64,000 nt of DNA from Bacteroidales bacterium (GTDB lineage Bacteria; Bacteroidota; Bacteroidia; Bacteroidales; VadinHA17): the NCBI GenBank assembly GCA_021371855.1, contig JAJFVL010000004.1:43309-107308 (forward strand). Direction: 5' to 3'. The position numbers and the translations under genes were made by a program. Shown here in pieces: positions 27,698 to 36,101 of this stretch. The notes under the pieces were generated by a model, which searched no databases, was not told where the DNA came from, and saw nothing but the letters and a program-made list of their open reading frames with translations. How positions within the stretch are numbered: the first letter of the stretch is position 1; each line of letters starts with the position of its first letter.

Positions 27698-28429
27698 TTA
27701 AAGTTCCCGTATTTTGATATTCCTGAACCAGACAGGATATCCATGATCCTGGAGTCCTATATAACCCTCTTTCGAGATCCCTTCAGTAAATCCGGGGAAT
27801 GTTTTGAATTTACTGTTTTCAACAAGTTTATCCCATTCTGGAGTCCATAATTCATACTCAACAACCTTAACTCCATTCTGAGTGTGAGTGACTTTGCCAT
27901 TAATTACTTTAATTACAATTGTGTTCCATTCTCCGGCAGGGTGAACAGTTTTAGGATCAGCGGCTATCATATCGTAGAGTGAACCGGCAAGATGACTGGC
28001 CACTTTATTATCTGTAGCATCAATATTGTCAAGAACCTGTATTTCAGGAGCAGCAAAATAAATTGGCTGACCCGGGACTTCCCGGACATTAAAGAAAATA
28101 CCGGAATTTGCCATTTTAGATGCTTTCCAGTCGATTGAAAGTTCAAAGTTTTTAAATTTCATATTCCCATAGAGAATATCGCCGTTTGAGCCCTGTCCAG
28201 GTTTTTTCCCTTCGGCAGTAAAGACTTTCATTGCACCATCTTCAATGATCCAGTTATGTGGCATTGCAGTTCCGTTACATTGCCGCCAACCGGTGAAGTC
28301 TTTCCCGTTGAATAAAAGAACCCAGCCGTTTTTCTTCTCTTTAGCAGTGAGTTTGTTTGCTTTCTGGCTGAAGGAAGGGAGAGCAATAAGCAACATTGCA
28401 ATGCAGGATAAAATAATGTGTCTTTTCAT
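27698..28429 (-). CDS. exported DUF1080 (3-keto-disaccharide hydrolase-like) protein
   Basis: A 243-residue exported protein with signal peptide MKRHIILSCIAMLLIALPSFSQ. It has the DUF1080 concanavalin-like fold marks: WVLLFNGKDFTGWRQ, ANSGIFFNVRE, EIQVLDN, and the last strand GLQDHGYPVWFRNIKIREL. Characterised members cleave 3-keto-glucosides or bind glycans in the periplasm. The gene stands alone and is convergent with the AraC-type gene. Confidence 0.88.
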   Translation of the reverse strand: MKRHIILSCIAMLLIALPSFSQKANKLTAKEKKNGWVLLFNGKDFTGWRQCNGTAMPHNWIIEDGAMKVFTAEGKKPGQGSNGDILYGNMKFKNFELSIDWKASKMANSGIFFNVREVPGQPIYFAAPEIQVLDNIDATDNKVASHLAGSLYDMIAADPKTVHPAGEWNTIVIKVINGKVTHTQNGVKVVEYELWTPEWDKLVENSKFKTFPGFTEGISKEGYIGLQDHGYPVWFRNIKIREL

Positions 28430-28518
28430 GTTAGAATTTTTAGAAATATGTTACAGATGCAAAATAGTTAAAATATTCATTTCATAGTCCAGAAGATCCT
28501 GTTTGTTAACAATTGCGC

Positions 28519-29661
28519 AATACCGTATGCCCTATGGGCAAAAAATGTTTATGTAGATCATTGTTCTACAATGTTTGATGCCCTACGGGCAATATAAGGT
28601 ATCTGGAAAAAACCATATTTCCTGCGGGCAATATGTGGTTTAAGGCAATACCTTTCTGTAACGATTTACACTGTGTAGCGGTCCTGGTATTATAAATTAC
28701 AATGCTTGGTGCCCTACGGACAATATAAGATTTAGGACAATACCTTTTTACAACGCTTTACACCGCGTAGCGGTCCTGGTATATTAAATTACAATGCTTG
28801 ATGCCCTACGGACAATATATGATTTAGGAAAATACCTTTTTACAACGCTTTACACCGCGTAGCGATCCTGGTATTGTAAACTACAATGTTTGATGCCCTA
28901 CGGGCAATATATGCTTTAGGGTAATACCTTTTTACAACGCTTTACCCCGCGTAGCGATCATGGTATTGTAAACTACAATGTTTGATGCCCTACGGGCAAT
29001 ATATGCTTTAGGGCAATACCTTTTTACAACGCTTTACATCTCGTAGCGGTCCTGGTATTATAAATTACAATGTTTGATGCCCTGCGGACAATATAAGATT
29101 TAGGACAATACCTTTTTACAACGCTTTACCCCGCGTAGCGATCATGGTATTGTAAACTACAATGTTTGATGCCCTACGGGCAATATAAGATTTAGGACAA
29201 TACCTTTTTCCAGCACTTCACACCTCGTAAGGATCCTGGTATTGTAAACTACAATGCTTGATGCCCTACGGACAATATATGGTTTAGTGCAATACCTTTT
29301 TACAACGCTTTACACAGCGTTGCGGTCCTGGTATTATAAATTACAATGTTTGGTGCCCTACGGACAATATATGATTTAGGACAATACCTTTTTACAACGC
29401 TTTACCCCGCGTAGCGATCCTGGTATTGTAAACTACAATTTTTGATGCCCTACGGGCAATATATGGTTTAGGGCGATACCTTTTTCCAACACTTTACCCC
29501 GCGTAGCGATCCTGGTATTGTAAACCACAATGTTTGATGCCCTACGAGTAATATATGGTTTAAGGCAATACCTTTCTACAAAACGTTACACCGCGTAGCG
29601 GTCATGGTATTGTAGACAATTATTATTATAGACGGTATTTTATTCCCCGTAGGGGATAAGG
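28519..29661. repeat. left tandem-repeat array: one B unit, eleven 92-bp A units, terminal module
   Basis: The array opens with AATACCGTATGCCCTA and a shortened B-type unit (28526-28616). Eleven A units follow exactly 92 bp apart, starting at 28617, 28709, 28801, 28893, 28985, 29077, 29169, 29261, 29353, 29445 and 29537. Each A unit carries the hairpin TGCCC-TAC-GGGCA, an outer pair CAATACC/GGTATTG, and an inner hairpin ACCGC-GTA-GCGGT or a variant. The end is a 109-bp module (29553-29661) closing with TTCCCC-GTA-GGGGA. No protein gene is present. Confidence 0.95.
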
Positions 29662-29767
29662 TATTTTCATTGGGATTTTAATCAAAAACATAGGGATAAT
29701 TCATTTTGATTTAACATTTTATGTCTATTTTTGAATAGCTGCATTATTAATTTAAAAATAAAAAGAT

Positions 29768-30241
29768 ATGAAACCAGGAACATTTACCCAAATGTATGTT
29801 CAGCTCGTTTTTGCCGTGAAAAACAGGGACGCGCTGCTGACCAAATCGATCAGAAGTCAGGTTTTTGAATATATTGGAGGTATAAACAAAAGCTTAAAGC
29901 ATAAATCAATAATTGTTAATGGGATTTCAAATCATGTCCACATTTTGATTGGTTTAAATCCATCTGTTTCAATATCAGACACTGTATATAATATTAAAAG
30001 AGGCTCATCATTATTTATTAATAATGAAAAGCTATGTCCTGGGCATTTCTCTTGGCAGGAAGGGTATGGTGCTTTTACATATGGTCGATCTCAGCTAAAT
30101 GGTATCTATAAATATATTGAAAACCAGGAGATACATCATGCAAAGGAAACATTTAGGATAGAATATATTTCAATGCTGGAAACATATGAGAAAGATTATG
30201 ATCCACTTTTCCTTTTTGATTTCTTAAATGATATATCATAA
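29768..30241 (+). mobile_element. IS200/RAYT-type Y1 transposase (REP-associated tyrosine transposase candidate)
   Basis: The 157-residue HUH endonuclease lies alone between two repeat arrays. The metal site is His56-Val-His58 (NHVHIL). The catalytic tyrosine helix is Y116-I-E-N-Q120, the Y-x3-Q of Y1 transposases. SWQEGYGAFTYGRSQ precedes it, as in the Transposase_17 family. It has no accessory TnpB. Its position 107 bp after one array and 12 bp before the next fits a REP-associated TnpA that acts on hairpin repeats. Both catalytic motifs are intact, so the protein is probably active. Confidence 0.9.
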
Positions 30242-30253
30242 TTTCAGAACAGA

Positions 30254-31096
30254 AATACCGTATGCCCTACGGGCAAAGAATGTTCATGTGAATTATTTTT
30301 CTACAATGGTTGATGCCCTACGGGCAATATATGAGGTTCATACAAATGTTTTTCACCCATGGTATCTGGTAAAAACCGTATGCCCTACGGGCAAAGAATG
30401 TTCATGGGTATCATTTTTCTACAATGGTTGATGCCCTGAGGGCAATATATGCGGTTCAGACAAATGTTTTTCACCTAGGATGTCTGGTAAAAACCGTATG
30501 CCCTACGGGCAAAGAATGTTCATGGGTATCATTTTTCTACAATGGTTGATGCCCTACGGGCAATATATGCGGTTCGGACAAATGTTTTTCACCCATGGTA
30601 TCTGATAAAAACCGTATGCCCTACGGGCAAAGAATGTTCATGTGAATTATTTTTCTACAATGGTTGATGCCCTGCGGGCAATATATGCGGTTCATACAAA
30701 TGTTTTTCACCCAGGATATCTGGTAAAAACCGTATGCCCTACGGGCAAAGAATGTTCATATGAATTATTTTTCTACAATGGTTGATGCCCTGCGGGCAAT
30801 ATATGCGGTTCATACAAATGTTTTTCACCCAGGATATCTGGTAAAAACCGTATACCCTACGGGCAAAGAATGTTCATGTGAATTATTTTTCTACAATGGT
30901 TGATGCCCTACGGGCAATATATGCGGTCCGGACAAATGTTTTTCACTCAACTCAACGTATCTGTTATAAACCGTATTCCCTACGGCAATATGGTTTAAGG
31001 CAATACCTTTCTGTAACGCTTTACACCGCGTAGCGGTCATGGTATTGTAGGCGGTCATTATTATGGGAGGTATTTTATTCCCCGTAGGGGATAAGG
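30254..31096. repeat. right tandem-repeat array: six 118-bp B units and terminal module
   Basis: The array opens with the same AATACCGTATGCCCTA as the left one. B units start at 30261, 30379, 30497, 30615, 30733 and 30851, with a period of 118 bp (the sixth is 5 bp longer) and a truncated copy at 30974. Each has two direct hairpins TGCCC-nnn-GGGCA. The three-base loops vary (TAC, TGA, TGC) while stems hold. The array ends in a 109-bp module (30988-31096) homologous to 29553-29661, with the closing TTCCCC-GTA-GGGGA. Confidence 0.95.
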
Positions 31097-31138
31097 AGAT
31101 GTTGATAAAAGGTCAGGAAATCAATCAACTACAATATA

Positions 31139-31156
31139 TGACTACAATAATAGTCA
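31139..31156. promoter_or_regulatory. operator 1 for the BlaI-type repressor
   Basis: TGACTACAATAATAGTCA has perfect 6-bp arms (TGACTA/TAGTCA) and lies 40 bp from a second copy, upstream of blaI. Confidence 0.65.
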
Positions 31157-31172
31157 TTTTTATAGTAAAATA

Positions 31173-31204
31173 TTTGCGTGACTATAAAAATAGTCATAAC
31201 TTTG
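31173..31204 (+). promoter_or_regulatory. promoter of the blaI-M56 operon
   Basis: TTTG (31173-31176), a 20-base spacer and TAACTTTG (31197-31204) match the Bacteroidota promoter TTTG-N19-TAnnTTTG. Operator 2 occupies the spacer, so a bound repressor would block polymerase. Confidence 0.7.
31179..31196. promoter_or_regulatory. operator 2 for the BlaI-type repressor
   Basis: TGACTATAAAAATAGTCA has the same perfect arms as operator 1, 40 bp centre to centre (about four helix turns), between the -33 and -7 boxes. Confidence 0.7.
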
Positions 31205-31264
31205 TATTGAAGGATTGATATTATCAAGATAAAAGATAAAAGTAAAAAGACAAAAATTAAGACA

Positions 31265-31642
31265 ATGCAACTGACAAAGGCAGAAGAACAGGTGATGCAG
31301 ATTTTATGGGGGATGGGAGAGGGACTGGTAAAAGAGATACGTGACCATTTTGGTGATCCCAAGCCTGCCAGGAATACTGTATCAACGGTAATCAGGGTCC
31401 TGGAAAAGAAAGGATATGTAGGACACAAAGCATTTGGGAACGTTCATAGTTATCACCCGCTCATTTCGAAGAGTGAATACTCGAAGAGTCAGCTTTTTGG
31501 GTTGATGGAGGGCTATTTCAACAATTCCTTCCCTGCAATGGCTTCATTCTTTGCCCATGAAAAAGACCTTACAGTTGCTGAGCTGGAAGAATTGCTTGAG
31601 GATACCAAAAAGGAGTTATCAAAAGATAAAAAGAAAAAATAA
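31265..31642 (+). CDS. BlaI/MecI/CopY family transcriptional repressor
   Basis: A 125-residue winged-helix repressor. The MQLTKAEEQVMQILW start, the recognition region ARNTVSTVIRVLEKKGYVGHK and the C-terminal dimer helices (SQLFGLMEGYF, AELEELLEDTKKEL) are typical. These repressors are released when the partner membrane protease is triggered. The partner gene starts at the last base of its stop codon. The twin TGACTA-N6-TAGTCA operators upstream suggest autorepression. Confidence 0.94.
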   Translation: MQLTKAEEQVMQILWGMGEGLVKEIRDHFGDPKPARNTVSTVIRVLEKKGYVGHKAFGNVHSYHPLISKSEYSKSQLFGLMEGYFNNSFPAMASFFAHEKDLTVAELEELLEDTKKELSKDKKKK

Positions 31643-33489
31643 TGGAAGAATTTGCATTATATCTGCTCAAATCATCCATCTGGCTGACAGGTTTTGCCCT
31701 GGTTTATCTTCTTTTCTTAAGGAACGAAAGGTTTTTCCTCCTCAAAAGAGTTTATCTGGTTACGGGTATCTTTATCTCATTTTTCTTTCCTCTGATTTCA
31801 GTACATTACCAGGTGGAGTTGCCGGCTCCTGCAATCAATACAGTTGATTTCACTCCTGTAGTTCAGAAAGGCAGTGAAGAGAATCCATCTGACTACAGAT
31901 ATATTCTGCTGTTACTTTATTTATCAGGTGTTCTTTTCTTTGCATTCAGATTACTCTGGCATGCCAGATCATTATACAGAACAATAAACAGAGCAAAGAT
32001 CAATTATCACGATCAGGCAAAACTGATCAGAACTTCTGAATTTTTCTCTTCTTTTTCATTTTTCAGTTACATTTTTATCAATCCTTCAGTAAATGAACCC
32101 GAAGTGGAAGAGATCATGAATCACGAGCTCGTGCATGTTCATCAGAAGCACTGGTTTGACCTTCTTGTGGTTGAATTGCTTTGTTTATTCCAGTGGGCAA
32201 ATCCTTTCGCATGGATCTATGCCCGTCTTGTCAGGCTGAACCACGAATATCTTGCCGATGAGGAAGCGCTGCAGCGCTCATCTGATCCGGCAGTTTACAA
32301 GGCGACTCTGTTAAATCAGATGTTTTCCTCACCGGTCATCAGCCTGTCGAATTCATTCAGTTATTCACTTAACAAAAAACGATTTGACATGATGAAAAAA
32401 ATAATCACTTCACCATACAGAAAGATGAAAGTTCTTTTTGTATTGCCGGTTTTTGCAATTGTCTTGTATGCATTTGCAACACCGGAGTACAGCTATACTT
32501 ATGCTGAAAATAATCCAGGGAATATTGACATGGTTTCCTCTCCCCAGAAAAAGGAAGTTAAAGGAACCGTTACTCAGCAGGACGGAAACCCGTTACAGGG
32601 AGCTGCCGTAATTATTAAAGGTACGACCACAGGAACTATATCTGATGACAAAGGTTCTTTCAACCTTAAAGATGTTCCGCCTGATGGTGAACTGGTCATC
32701 TCATATGTGGGATTCAAATCGAAGGTCATGAAACCGGTTTTTGGTTCAGATATAACAATTAAGATGATCAGGGATACGCTGAATCTCGAAAAGAGAGGTA
32801 AAATGCCTTCACCTCCACCACCTCCTCCACCACCTCCTCCACCGCCACCTTCTCCCGCTGGTTCTGGAGACGGCAAAAGTACAGAAACTCCGACGCTGCC
32901 AACATCTTCAACGGGCTTAAGTATAAAAGGAGACGGACCTCCACCTCTTTATATAGTCGATGGCGTTATTATTGATGATTTTGACGAAAACAATATTGAT
33001 CCCGAAACTATAGAATCAATAAATGTCCTTAAAGAAAAATATGCGATCGTTAAATATGGAGATAAAGGGAAGAACGGTGTCATTGAAATAACCTCTAAAA
33101 AAGTCAGTCTGTCGAATAAAGATAAGGAAAAATATGATGCTGAGACTTCTGGAAACAAACCAACGAAAGAACAAACATTCATTGTTGTTGAAGAATTACC
33201 TGAATTTCCAGGAGGGGGTAACGAAGCTATGTGGAAATGGATAGGTCAAAACATTAAATATCCCGGTGAAGCTGCAAAGGGCGGCATCACAGGTAAGGTT
33301 TATGTAGACTTTCTGGTAAGCAGAACAGGAGAAGTTAAAGATGTAAGCGTCAAAAAATCAGCACACAAGCTTCTGGATGATGAAGCCGTCAGGGTTATCA
33401 GCAGCATGCCCGGCTGGAAACCAGGCAGGCAGGCAGGAAAGCCGGTTGATGTCCAGATGACGGTGCCTATTGAATTTAAATTACATTAA
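31642..33489 (+). CDS. M56 (BlaR1-like) metallopeptidase fused to regulatory, plug-like and TonB C-terminal domains
   Basis: A 615-residue inner-membrane sensor. Helices near 7-26, 37-54 and 86-106 and one near 263-282 frame the zinc protease site His161-E-L-V-His165 with downstream N-H-E-Y-L-A-D-E-E. After it come a carboxypeptidase-regulatory-like domain (about 295-375), a run of 13 prolines (near 391-405), a segment like a TonB-receptor plug (LYIVDGVIIDD, ESINVLKEKYA, GKNGVIEITSKK) and a TonB C-terminal domain (about 525-615, GKVYVDFLVSRTGEVKDV). The role is probably signal-triggered cleavage of the BlaI partner; the periplasmic part may also couple to outer-membrane receptors. Confidence 0.92.
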   Translation: MEEFALYLLKSSIWLTGFALVYLLFLRNERFFLLKRVYLVTGIFISFFFPLISVHYQVELPAPAINTVDFTPVVQKGSEENPSDYRYILLLLYLSGVLFFAFRLLWHARSLYRTINRAKINYHDQAKLIRTSEFFSSFSFFSYIFINPSVNEPEVEEIMNHELVHVHQKHWFDLLVVELLCLFQWANPFAWIYARLVRLNHEYLADEEALQRSSDPAVYKATLLNQMFSSPVISLSNSFSYSLNKKRFDMMKKIITSPYRKMKVLFVLPVFAIVLYAFATPEYSYTYAENNPGNIDMVSSPQKKEVKGTVTQQDGNPLQGAAVIIKGTTTGTISDDKGSFNLKDVPPDGELVISYVGFKSKVMKPVFGSDITIKMIRDTLNLEKRGKMPSPPPPPPPPPPPPPSPAGSGDGKSTETPTLPTSSTGLSIKGDGPPPLYIVDGVIIDDFDENNIDPETIESINVLKEKYAIVKYGDKGKNGVIEITSKKVSLSNKDKEKYDAETSGNKPTKEQTFIVVEELPEFPGGGNEAMWKWIGQNIKYPGEAAKGGITGKVYVDFLVSRTGEVKDVSVKKSAHKLLDDEAVRVISSMPGWKPGRQAGKPVDVQMTVPIEFKLH

Positions 33490-33507
33490 ATCAGAATGGA
33501 TTGTTTT

Positions 33508-33553
33508 GAACAAATAAAAAGTGCGGAATTTCTATCCGCACTTTTATTTGTTC
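33508..33553. terminator. bidirectional terminator between the M56 and YncE-type genes
   Basis: GAACAAATAAAAAGTGCGGA (33508-33527) pairs with TCCGCACTTTTATTTGTTC (33535-33553), with one bulged A and a 7-base loop. A and T tracts on both sides allow stopping in both directions between convergent genes. Confidence 0.85.
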
Positions 33554-33618
33554 ACCTCTTTTGAATATAGATTTACCGGCTCTCTCTGTGAGTTTCTAAT
33601 TATTTATTAAACAGAGGA

Positions 33619-36075
33619 TTAATCTTCATCTTTCTCATTATTACCAGGGGTAAAGAAAGCAGCATGAACAGAAGGAGGACAGGGAGAGTCAAGTCCTTTT
33701 ACAGCTTTCCATATAACTTCGGTGAATTCGTTATCATTTACACGGTCTTCTTTTGTAAAATCGAACTTTTCGCTTTTTTTCTGCCATATATTCTCAGCTG
33801 TGTTTTTCTCATCCAGATTGACAAGGCATGGTTTCACCTCAAATGGCGGATGATTCGGTGTGTTATTCATACATCTCCATAACGGAGTTGCGGCTGCATC
33901 GTACTGGCTCATTGGTGGCAGTCCGAGGATCAGCTCCATGGTTCGAAGAAGAGATGTTGTGGTATAGGCAGTATGATCAACAAATCCCTTTTTCACATAG
34001 CCCCCGGCAATATATGCAGTACTCCGGTGAGCATCTACATGGTCAGGGCCGTTTTGAGCATCATCTTCAGTTATTAGAATAAGACTTTTATCCCATATAG
34101 AAGTATGGCTAAGGTAATCTACAAACATACCACATGCCAGATCGTTATCGGCAACCTGTGCATAAGGAGTTGACTTGCCAAGGCTTAATCCCTGGGTGTG
34201 ATCGTTGATAAAACGAACAGTGTTAAACTGAGGCACAGCATTAATTGCCATCAGTGAATCAAAATCACGTTTCCACTGATAAAAACGGATGGTATCGCGT
34301 ACTGACTGGATCCAACCCGTGTAGTAAGTGCAGAAGTGGTTGTTCAGGACCGGGATACTGGGTTTATGGTTTTCAACAAATTCACCGTAAGTACGATAGC
34401 TCACGCCATTGCGCAGGCAATTGTTCCAGAAGAATCCGTTTTTATTATTTGCAATTTCCCTCTGACCTTCAGCAGGATAGAATCCTCCTCGGTTTCCATA
34501 GCTGGTCGGCCAGTTTTTTTCAAGATAATCGGTTGCATAAGCTCCCATGCTCCAGTTATGACCATCGGCGCTAACCTCTCCGTTAACATAGAAATTATCG
34601 AGTAACACGAATTCACGTGCAATTGCATGCAGGTTAGGTGTAATATTTTCACCAAAAAGTGTCAGATTGGGATCACCATTGCCTTCAGGTATATCTCCTA
34701 ACACCTGGTCGTAAGTACGGTTTTCCTTAATTATGTAGAAAACATATTTTATAGGTGATTTATCGCCTACTCTCCGGGGAATAGGATTCCCTTCAGCACC
34801 TTCGGAAACCTTCTCTTTATCCTTGGTGTAGGGGGTATTATTATAAACAGCCTTTGAATAAACAGCCATTTGTGCATTATCGGGAATATTTAAAATGCCA
34901 AGGGTTCCCTTAAACAGGCCACCGATATATTGAACTTTTATTTTTTGTTCCTGTCCGCCTTTCTGATAAACAACTTCCTGTCCTTTGCGGTAAGGATTTG
35001 GACCGTATGGGTTGGCCCTGGATATCAATCCTTTTCCATTGCTTACCAGTATTTTGTTTTTTGCAATTCTCACGCATGAAGGATACCAGGCTGTAGGTAT
35101 AAATCCTTTGCTTATACTTGATCCGGGAACACTTATATCGAATACAGCAAGGCAATTATTATCAGCGTTGGCAATATAAAGAGTCTTTTCATCTTTGCTC
35201 AGAGCAACGCTGTTAGATGTAGAGCCCATTGGAGCATCCGGATAAAGCGCCGTATTTAGGGTTTCAATAACTTTGTTTTGTCGTGTATTGATAACTGATA
35301 TATTGTTGTCGTTGGCATTGGCCACAAACAGATATTTCCCATTGGAGGTAATGCACATGTCGTTAGGATTATCACCAACAGGAATTGATCCTGTAATTGA
35401 TTCGCTTGCTGTGTTAAACAGAACAACTTTGTCGCAGCCCCAGCATGATATGTAGAGCACCTTTTTATCGGGTGACAGTATGCACGTATAACCTTCTCCT
35501 CCAAGTTGATGTCTTGATAATACTTTCTTTGATTGGATATCAACAATATAAAGAGAATTGTTTTCTTTTGTAACAACATACATTCTCTTTTTTGCATCGT
35601 CAAGTGCAAGTCCGGCAACTGAGATCAATTCCGGCCATGGTTTTCCTATTCTTATGGTATCATTAATTGCAAGGCGATTGTTCCTGACTGAATACCTGAT
35701 AATTATGTTATCATTTCCCCCTGATGCATACAGATACTTGCTGTCGCCGGAAAAGGTTAATCCCAGCCATGATTTTCCAATGATAATTGAGTCGAGAATA
35801 ACTTCCCGTTCAATGTCGATAAGTTGAATGGATTGGGTACTTTGACCATTGTTTGTAACAGCCGCCAGCTTTTTAGAAGGCGACACGGCAATATTAAGAG
35901 GCAAATCGCCAAGAGGTAACATTTTTCCCACCGGAGTCAACTGCCAGCCATTAGGCAGTAAAACGCGATGCGATTCAATTTCACTCAATGTCTGGGCACT
36001 GAGATTAAAAGTAAACGTAGCCAGAATTACTAAGATCAATAATTGTGGCCTTGCTTGTTTCAGGTTCATTCTCAT
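33619..36075 (-). CDS. YncE-type beta-propeller fused to an alkaline-phosphatase-superfamily phosphoesterase
   Basis: An 818-residue exported protein. After a signal peptide (LLILVILATFTFNLSAQ), residues about 30-390 form a YVTN/YncE seven-bladed propeller with repeats such as KYLYASGGNDNIIIRYSV, KYLFVANANDNNISVINT and KTLYIANADNNCLAVFDI. Residues about 435-800 are a phosphoesterase: YIIKENRTYDQVLGD, FYVNGEVSADGHNWS and LITEDDAQNGPDHVDAHRS with probable metal ligands. It is 26 bp downstream of the GH20 gene, so the two are likely co-transcribed. The substrate is unknown. An alternative ATG lies two codons in. Confidence 0.9.
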   Translation of the reverse strand: MRMNLKQARPQLLILVILATFTFNLSAQTLSEIESHRVLLPNGWQLTPVGKMLPLGDLPLNIAVSPSKKLAAVTNNGQSTQSIQLIDIEREVILDSIIIGKSWLGLTFSGDSKYLYASGGNDNIIIRYSVRNNRLAINDTIRIGKPWPELISVAGLALDDAKKRMYVVTKENNSLYIVDIQSKKVLSRHQLGGEGYTCILSPDKKVLYISCWGCDKVVLFNTASESITGSIPVGDNPNDMCITSNGKYLFVANANDNNISVINTRQNKVIETLNTALYPDAPMGSTSNSVALSKDEKTLYIANADNNCLAVFDISVPGSSISKGFIPTAWYPSCVRIAKNKILVSNGKGLISRANPYGPNPYRKGQEVVYQKGGQEQKIKVQYIGGLFKGTLGILNIPDNAQMAVYSKAVYNNTPYTKDKEKVSEGAEGNPIPRRVGDKSPIKYVFYIIKENRTYDQVLGDIPEGNGDPNLTLFGENITPNLHAIAREFVLLDNFYVNGEVSADGHNWSMGAYATDYLEKNWPTSYGNRGGFYPAEGQREIANNKNGFFWNNCLRNGVSYRTYGEFVENHKPSIPVLNNHFCTYYTGWIQSVRDTIRFYQWKRDFDSLMAINAVPQFNTVRFINDHTQGLSLGKSTPYAQVADNDLACGMFVDYLSHTSIWDKSLILITEDDAQNGPDHVDAHRSTAYIAGGYVKKGFVDHTAYTTTSLLRTMELILGLPPMSQYDAAATPLWRCMNNTPNHPPFEVKPCLVNLDEKNTAENIWQKKSEKFDFTKEDRVNDNEFTEVIWKAVKGLDSPCPPSVHAAFFTPGNNEKDED

Positions 36076-36101
36076 TATAAAAGTTTTAAATATTTACAGG
36101 G

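Noticed and set aside
30228..30431. 67-codon frame after the transposase
   Set aside because: It runs into the B repeats, overlaps the transposase stop and has no domain; it is a repeat translation.
28519..31096. The 92-bp and 118-bp arrays as a CRISPR
   Set aside because: CRISPR repeats alternate with unique spacers of similar length. Here the whole unit repeats, with no variable spacers and no cas genes.
32574..32876. Glycine-rich minus-strand frame
   Set aside because: It is the antisense of the proline run in the M56 gene.
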